From Rhodobacteraceae bacterium bin131 (GTDB lineage Bacteria > Pseudomonadota > Alphaproteobacteria > Rhodobacterales > Rhodobacteraceae), in the NCBI GenBank assembly GCA_002239085.1, contig MPNP01000012.1:1-49389 (forward strand): a DNA stretch of 49,389 nucleotides, written 5' to 3'. A program made the position numbers and the translations under genes. The notes beneath the pieces were generated by a model that was not told the DNA's origin, made no database searches, and saw nothing but the letters and a program-made list of their open reading frames with translations. Positions 45,034 to 49,389 of the stretch are shown piece by piece. Every line of letters starts with the position of its first letter. Within the stretch, counting starts at the first letter, position 1.

Positions 45034-45039
45034 TTGACA
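45034..45039 (+). promoter_or_regulatory. Candidate -35 box of proX
   Basis: TTGACA in the same position as in the left repeat. The sequence 16 bp downstream is TCCAAT, a poor -10, because of a 24-bp length difference between the copies; the true -10 is uncertain. Confidence 0.35.
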
Positions 45040-45104
45040 TTGTAATGCAAACAAGTCCAATGATTAATTGTCATTTAAATTGTTGTGAAAATTGGAGAAA
45101 TATT

Positions 45105-46049
45105 ATGCGTAAATTAATGGCTGTGATAGCACTCACATTAAGTTTTACAGGTGTTTCAAAGGCGGCTGATATCGTCATTGGTACACCTAACTGGCCCTCG
45201 GTTCAGATTACAGGACATATTTTAAAAACGATTATTGAGGAAAACATCGGTCTTGATGTAGAAATTCAGACCTCCACCAATCCGATTGTATTTGAAGCAA
45301 TGGACAAGGGTGCAATGCACGCTCATCCAGAAGTTTGGATTCCTAATCAGCAAAACCTTCACGATACTTTTGTTGTAGAAAATGGAACGGTCGCCCGCAA
45401 TGAGAATGGAGTCGCGGCTTTTCAAGGAATTTGTGTTCATCAGTCTGTTGCCGATCAGGGGGTGACCTCAATTTTTGATTTGAGTGATCCGACAATCGCC
45501 GAAATGTTTGATACAAATGGAGATGGTCGGGGCGAAGTTTGGATCGGGGCGAGTGGTTGGGCATCAACCAATGTAGAACGAATCAAAGCCAAATCGTATG
45601 GTTACGATCAGACGATGGAACTTCTGGAAATGGATGAAACCCTTGCCTATGCCGGCTTGGATAATGCCATTGAGCAAGGACAGCCTTGGGTTGGTTTCTG
45701 CTACACACCGCATTATCTGTTCGCTAAGCATGATATGTTCCCGTTAGAAGAACCACCGTTTGATGCAGCGCAATGGAATGTTATTCAACCCACTGATGAT
45801 CCGGCTTGGCTAGAGAAGTCGAGTGCCCCAGTAGCATGGGATTTAGCTTATTTACATCTTTATTATGCTAAATCTGTTGAGACTGACTATCCTGAAGTCG
45901 CAACTTTGTTCAAGGGAATGAAGTTAGATACTGAAACAGTCAGTGAAATGACACGAGCTGTTGTTGTTGAAGGTCGCGATAATGAGGAATTTGCCCAAGA
46001 ATGGGTTGCTCAAAATCAGGATCTGATCATTGAATGGCTGACTAACTAA
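45105..46049 (+). CDS. proX: Glycine betaine-type ABC transporter substrate-binding protein
   Basis: A 314-residue periplasmic binding protein of the OpuAC/ProX family, with signal peptide MRKLMAVIALTLSFTGVSKA. Visible family segments: DIVIGTPNWPSVQITGHIL, AMHAHPEVWIPNQQN, EVWIGASGWASTNVERIKA and QPWVGFCYTPHYLF, with several Trp and Tyr that could form the cation-binding aromatic cage. ATG 45105 is chosen for GGAGAAATATT upstream. First gene of proXVW. The ligand may be glycine betaine or a related quaternary amine. Confidence 0.9.
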   Translation: MRKLMAVIALTLSFTGVSKAADIVIGTPNWPSVQITGHILKTIIEENIGLDVEIQTSTNPIVFEAMDKGAMHAHPEVWIPNQQNLHDTFVVENGTVARNENGVAAFQGICVHQSVADQGVTSIFDLSDPTIAEMFDTNGDGRGEVWIGASGWASTNVERIKAKSYGYDQTMELLEMDETLAYAGLDNAIEQGQPWVGFCYTPHYLFAKHDMFPLEEPPFDAAQWNVIQPTDDPAWLEKSSAPVAWDLAYLHLYYAKSVETDYPEVATLFKGMKLDTETVSEMTRAVVVEGRDNEEFAQEWVAQNQDLIIEWLTN

Positions 46050-46092
46050 GTTAGGCTCAAATACAACTTAAACGCAAAGAAAGAGCGAGATT

Positions 46093-47127
46093 ATGGGTGA
46101 AGCTGTTGTAAAACTTGAAAATGTATGGAAGATTTTTGGGGAGCAATCGGCTGAAGCTATGGTTGCAATCCAGGAGAGAGGAATCTCAAAACCAGAAGTT
46201 CTTTCAGAGTTTGGTTGTGTGGTTGGAGTTCAGAGTGCAACTTTTGAGGTCACACGAGGAGAGATTTTCTGCATTATGGGACTGTCCGGTTCTGGCAAAT
46301 CAACCCTTGTTCGACATGTCAATAGACTGATTGAGCCGACCGAAGGAAAAATACAAGTATTGGGCAAGGACTTAGGTGCTTTGTCCAATGCTGATCTCAG
46401 AGAAATACGAGCCCTGCAAATGGGCATGGTCTTTCAGCATATGGCACTCATGCCCCATCGCTCCGTTCGTGATAATGTAGCTTACCCACTGGAAATTAGG
46501 AATGTACCGAAATCTCGACGATGGGCCATTTCAGACCATGCGCTTGGGCTAGTTGATCTCGTTGGGTATGAAGACCGCTTACCTAGAGAGCTATCGGGTG
46601 GTATGCAGCAACGAGTTGGTATCGCTCGAGCACTTGCTTCAGACCCAGAAATTCTATTAATGGATGAACCGTTTTCAGCACTAGACCCCCTTATTCGATT
46701 GCAATTACAGGACCAGTTCAAAGCACTAGTTGCAAAACTTCAGAAAACAACGTTGTTTATTACACATGATTTAGATGAAGCGATCAGAATTGGGCATCGT
46801 ATTGCCATTATGAAGGATGGAGCCATCGTTCAAATTGGGACTGCTGAAGAAATTGTAATGAATCCAGCTGATGAGTATGTCCGTGAGTTTGTCAAGGGAA
46901 TTTCCAAACTAAAATTGGTTAAAGCCCATTCAATTATGGAACCCATTGAAAGCTATTTTAAACCTCTTGATGGGGCTCCAACTGCGGATCACTTAGCTGA
47001 TTTAGATCAAATCATTGATCTTGCTGTTGATACCGATTTACCAGTCATAATAACTGATGATGGCAAGCAAGTCGGCCTGATTACCAAACCTCGATTGTTG
47101 CGAGGGATTCAAGGAGGGAAAGAGTGA
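46093..47127 (+). CDS. proV: Glycine betaine-type ABC transporter ATPase
   Basis: A 344-residue ATPase. Before the P-loop it has the ProV-specific N-terminal extension (VWKIFGEQ, then RGISKPEVLSEFGCVVGVQSA). Walker A is GLSGSGKST, the signature LSGGMQQRVGIARAL, Walker B ILLMDEPFSALDPL and the His switch ITHDLDEAIRIG. The C-terminus is a single short CBS-like segment (LPVIITDDGKQVGLI), shorter than the paired CBS of osmosensing OpuA. It overlaps proW by 4 bp. Confidence 0.94.
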   Translation: MGEAVVKLENVWKIFGEQSAEAMVAIQERGISKPEVLSEFGCVVGVQSATFEVTRGEIFCIMGLSGSGKSTLVRHVNRLIEPTEGKIQVLGKDLGALSNADLREIRALQMGMVFQHMALMPHRSVRDNVAYPLEIRNVPKSRRWAISDHALGLVDLVGYEDRLPRELSGGMQQRVGIARALASDPEILLMDEPFSALDPLIRLQLQDQFKALVAKLQKTTLFITHDLDEAIRIGHRIAIMKDGAIVQIGTAEEIVMNPADEYVREFVKGISKLKLVKAHSIMEPIESYFKPLDGAPTADHLADLDQIIDLAVDTDLPVIITDDGKQVGLITKPRLLRGIQGGKE

Positions 47128-48728
47128 ATACTCTAGTAAATCAAAATGATGTTGAACAGGGATTCAACGTAACTGCAGCCTCTGATATTGAGGTTGACCG
47201 TGAGCAGCTTGATGCCTCAATAGCCGAGTTTGTTGATCGCAATCCCCACTACTACCAACAGACTTTTCAAAAAGTCCATGAAGCGACGAGTTCAATTCCC
47301 AACACGTTTAACTGGGCTGCGGCAATACTTGGTCCGCTGTGGGCTGGATTAAGAGGAATCTGGAGTTTTTTCTGGACTTTTCTGATAGTCGAAATGATTG
47401 TTTGGGTTCAGCTTGGGCGCGGTTTGTGGGGTAATCCAGGTGCGAAATATGAAGATCGTTCTGAAACTCAATTAGAACGTGCTGAATCATTTCTTGCTCA
47501 AGCAGAACAAGCAAGAGCAAATGGAGAAGACCCTAGTCGCTTTGAGCAACTTTACAACAATATGATTGCTGCTTCGGATCGGAGCTTAGCAGAAGCTAGT
47601 GTTCTTAATGAGGGAAAGATTAATGTTCTAATTACGGGGATTATCCTCTTCATTTTAGTCAAAGCAATTCAGGGTTTCTATGCCAATAAGGTTTATGAAC
47701 GTCAGTATTCTAATTGGCGAATTGACCCTCAAAAAGCAGAGTCAGGAGTTAAGCCAAAAAACCTTGTATTTGCCTTGGTATTGATTCTGTTTATTGCTCC
47801 ACTGACCGTTTACAAATTTACTGTGGAAAGTCCATTAGAATTGCTGAATCAATTCCCTGAAAAAGAAATCAGTACCGCAATTATTGGGAACGAAGATAAT
47901 ACGCTCTACACGGTTACCGCAACATGGTTGGAAGATCGTATTGATGGGGCTGCAAAGGCCGGTCAGGGAGCTTTTGACGGAATAACTGCTGGGGTCCGTT
48001 CAGTCTTAAATGCGATGACATTAGCACTGATTATAACACCCTGGCCAGTTGTGATGGTTGTCGTTTGTGTTGTTGCTTGGCGAGCGGCAGGCCCAAGGGT
48101 CGCCATATTTACTGGTTCTGCATTAGCCTATATAGCCTTACTTGGTTTTTGGGAAGTGTCCATGGAAACGGTTGCTCTTGTTGGAGCGGCGGTTTTTTTA
48201 TGTGTTGTTATTGGTATTCCTCTGGGCATTTGGTTTGGAAAATCCTCACGGGCGTATAAGATTGCAGAACCGGTTCTTGATTTAATGCAGACGCTCCCAG
48301 CTTTTGTTTATCTCATACCTATTATTGCGTTCTTTGGAACGGGGAATCCACCTGGGATTTTGGCTACAATTATTTTTGGCATGCCCCCAGTCATTCGATT
48401 AACGGCTCTTGGAGTTCGTGGAGTTCCGGGGCACATTATTGAAGCCGCCGAAGCGTTTGGTGCCCATAAACGTCAAGTGCTCAAAGATGTCGAAATTCCT
48501 CTTGCTTTACCCTCTATTATGACTGGTGTAAATCAGACGATTCTGATGTGTTTGTCGATGGTCGTCATTATATCACTTATTGGCGGCGGTGGTCTTGGTC
48601 AAAAAATACTGATTGCTTTACAGTATGCAGCCAAAGGGCCAGGATTGCTTGGAGGCATAGCAATCTTGTTATGTGCCATGGTTATGGACCGCATCGTTCA
48701 GGGTGCTTTCCGAAGGGACGGTCAGTAA
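47124..48728 (+). CDS. proW: Glycine betaine-type ABC permease with N-terminal membrane extension
   Basis: A 534-residue membrane protein. The C-terminal ~240 residues are a standard ProW permease (VVIGIPLGIWFGKSS, TLPAFVYLIPIIAFFG, and the EAA loop PGHIIEAAEAFGAHKRQVLKDVEIPLALPSI). The N-terminal ~250 residues are extra. After a soluble start comes FNWAAAILGPLWAGLRGIWSF, resembling DUF2628, with helices, a Glu/Ala-rich helical stretch and two further helices. GTG 47124 is the start, overlapping the proV stop. Typical ProW is about 280-350 residues. Confidence 0.9.
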   Translation: MNTLVNQNDVEQGFNVTAASDIEVDREQLDASIAEFVDRNPHYYQQTFQKVHEATSSIPNTFNWAAAILGPLWAGLRGIWSFFWTFLIVEMIVWVQLGRGLWGNPGAKYEDRSETQLERAESFLAQAEQARANGEDPSRFEQLYNNMIAASDRSLAEASVLNEGKINVLITGIILFILVKAIQGFYANKVYERQYSNWRIDPQKAESGVKPKNLVFALVLILFIAPLTVYKFTVESPLELLNQFPEKEISTAIIGNEDNTLYTVTATWLEDRIDGAAKAGQGAFDGITAGVRSVLNAMTLALIITPWPVVMVVVCVVAWRAAGPRVAIFTGSALAYIALLGFWEVSMETVALVGAAVFLCVVIGIPLGIWFGKSSRAYKIAEPVLDLMQTLPAFVYLIPIIAFFGTGNPPGILATIIFGMPPVIRLTALGVRGVPGHIIEAAEAFGAHKRQVLKDVEIPLALPSIMTGVNQTILMCLSMVVIISLIGGGGLGQKILIALQYAAKGPGLLGGIAILLCAMVMDRIVQGAFRRDGQ

Positions 48729-49175
48729 CTTTCAACACCATTGGTATAAAGCCACTTATCACCCTTTGATGGCCTGCTAATTGATTCGGCAGATATTTGG
48801 TTGAGTTGAAATCGTTCTCAATCTGTCTGTCCACTGTAGAACCGGTGACTAAAAAAGTTCAGGTGTCTTTGCAAGGGTTTTCTTGTTTGGGTTTTTAGTT
48901 GCACTCAATCTATTCAACCATACGCAGGCATCTCTAATTCCATGAAGCATGAAACTGTTTGTGGCGAGATTATCCGAAAAGCTTACTCAATCACTCAGTT
49001 TGAGTTACTATGACCACCATCGATTGGTTCCCTTCAGCTGCCTTTAAGGTCTGATTCAAATCACTCTCGGACAATTGTTCCTTCTGACGTATCTTTATTC
49101 GTGAGTAGCACGTGAATACCCGGAATGAGCTTATTTTCGTTCTTGACGCGATTGTTGTTTCATTCGCTTAAAGCT
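48729..49175. other. Intergenic region after proW
   Basis: About 450 bp with no intact gene and no clear terminator. On the minus strand near 49000-49140 two adjacent short frames (around LIPGIHVLLTNKDTSEG and LKAAEGNQSMVVIVTQTE) look as if they could be one decayed coding fragment of unknown family. Confidence 0.3.
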
Positions 49176-49389
49176 AACCCATCTTTAACATTTTTCCCCC
49201 AAAATAAAGAAAATTAAGGTTAATTTCGACCTTTTTTCATGCCCTCATTTTACAAATAGTGTTATTTGACCGACAGTTACGTTTTTGCGATTCCTCTGAT
49301 TTCTCCCAAGTAGTGCCACGCGGAAAATTTTGGGGGTTGAAACCACTCCATGCCCACTCTAAATCTCCCACATGTTTATTCGAGCGACA
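49176..49389 (+). mobile_element. 5' part of another IS1634-family copy, cut by the window end
   Basis: Starts with the terminal repeat CTAACCCATCTTTAACATTT and continues like the inverted leader at 2599-2794 (AATTAAGGTTAATTTCGACC, then GTTACG and GTTGAAACC blocks). It has the full ~196-bp leader that the copy at 148-2180 lacks. Confidence 0.85.
49372..49389 (+). CDS. IS1634-family transposase, first codons only
   Basis: ATG at 49372 reads MFIRAT, matching the MLIRAT start of the transposase at 2142 and preceded by the same AAATCTCxCAC sequence. The rest lies outside the window, so completeness cannot be judged. Confidence 0.8.

Larger units (their letters stand above)
44844..45145 (+). repeat. 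Right direct repeat bounding the GH116 cassette
   Basis: Matches 34611-34890 in the same orientation. It contains a decayed start of the ureohydrolase gene, the divergent promoter region and the intact start of proX. It begins 7 bp after the dehydrogenase stop, so the cassette/repeat junction is precise at the sequence level. Confidence 0.9.

Noticed and set aside
48990-49145. Decayed minus-strand gene between proW and the last insertion sequence
   Set aside because: Two short frames could be one frameshifted protein, but the fragment is too short to assign to any family.

Overview
The window reads as a chromosomal segment of a low-to-moderate G+C alphaproteobacterium. The support is gene content and order: hemJ-rho-mnmE, aroE-coaE-dnaQ, fxsA/tim44-like/smr, rimP-nusA-ylxR-infB, rph-rdgB-hemW, and hrcA-grpE are blocks commonly seen near each other in Alphaproteobacteria. 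A marine or host-associated lifestyle is only an inference, from a sulfoacetaldehyde acetyltransferase (taurine/sulfonate catabolism), a glycine betaine-type importer and heavy insertion-sequence load. No rRNA, tRNA or CRISPR array was seen.

Layout. 1-2.8 kb: two IS1634-family copies joined head to tail (an almost complete one and an in-frame internal-deletion derivative). 2.9-3.4 kb: a pRiA4b ORF-3-like protein. 3.5-7.8 kb (minus): mnmE, rho, hemJ and a metallo-beta-lactamase-fold hydrolase. 8.1-10.2 kb (plus): aroE, coaE, dnaQ. 10.3-13.2 kb: xsc-pta, a two-gene unit turning sulfoacetaldehyde into acetyl phosphate and then acetyl-CoA, sitting where secB often follows dnaQ. 13.1-15.2 kb: fxsA, a Tim44-like protein and an Smr-domain protein. 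15.2-20.5 kb (minus): the rimP-nusA-ylxR-infB translation/transcription operon with a terminator-like hairpin just before rimP. 20.7-26.0 kb: a DUF1801 protein, then (minus) MlaC-like, OmpA-like, AhpD-like, hemW, rdgB and rph. 26.0-29.3 kb: an island between rph and hrcA with an orphan AAA ATPase of higher G+C and insertion-sequence debris. 29.3-33.7 kb: hrcA-grpE and convergent mutS. 33.7-34.8 kb: a ureohydrolase.

34.6-45.1 kb is the most unusual region. A ~10 kb cassette carries a GH116 glycosidase, a complete CUT1-type sugar ABC importer and a broken short-chain dehydrogenase resembling 2-keto-3-deoxy-L-fuconate dehydrogenase. It is bounded by two diverged direct copies (~280 and ~300 bp) of the ureohydrolase/proX divergent promoter region. 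The left copy keeps an intact ureohydrolase and a truncated proX; the right copy keeps a truncated ureohydrolase and an intact proX. That is the pattern expected from single-crossover integration of a circular DNA. Within the cassette the dehydrogenase has been hit twice by related IS630-type elements (a 132-bp MITE and a full element), and the full element was in turn hit by a 594-bp element whose first ~230 bp recurs inverted at 28.6 kb.

45.1-48.7 kb is the proXVW betaine-type importer, whose permease carries an extra N-terminal membrane domain. The window ends inside the 5' part of another IS1634-family copy.
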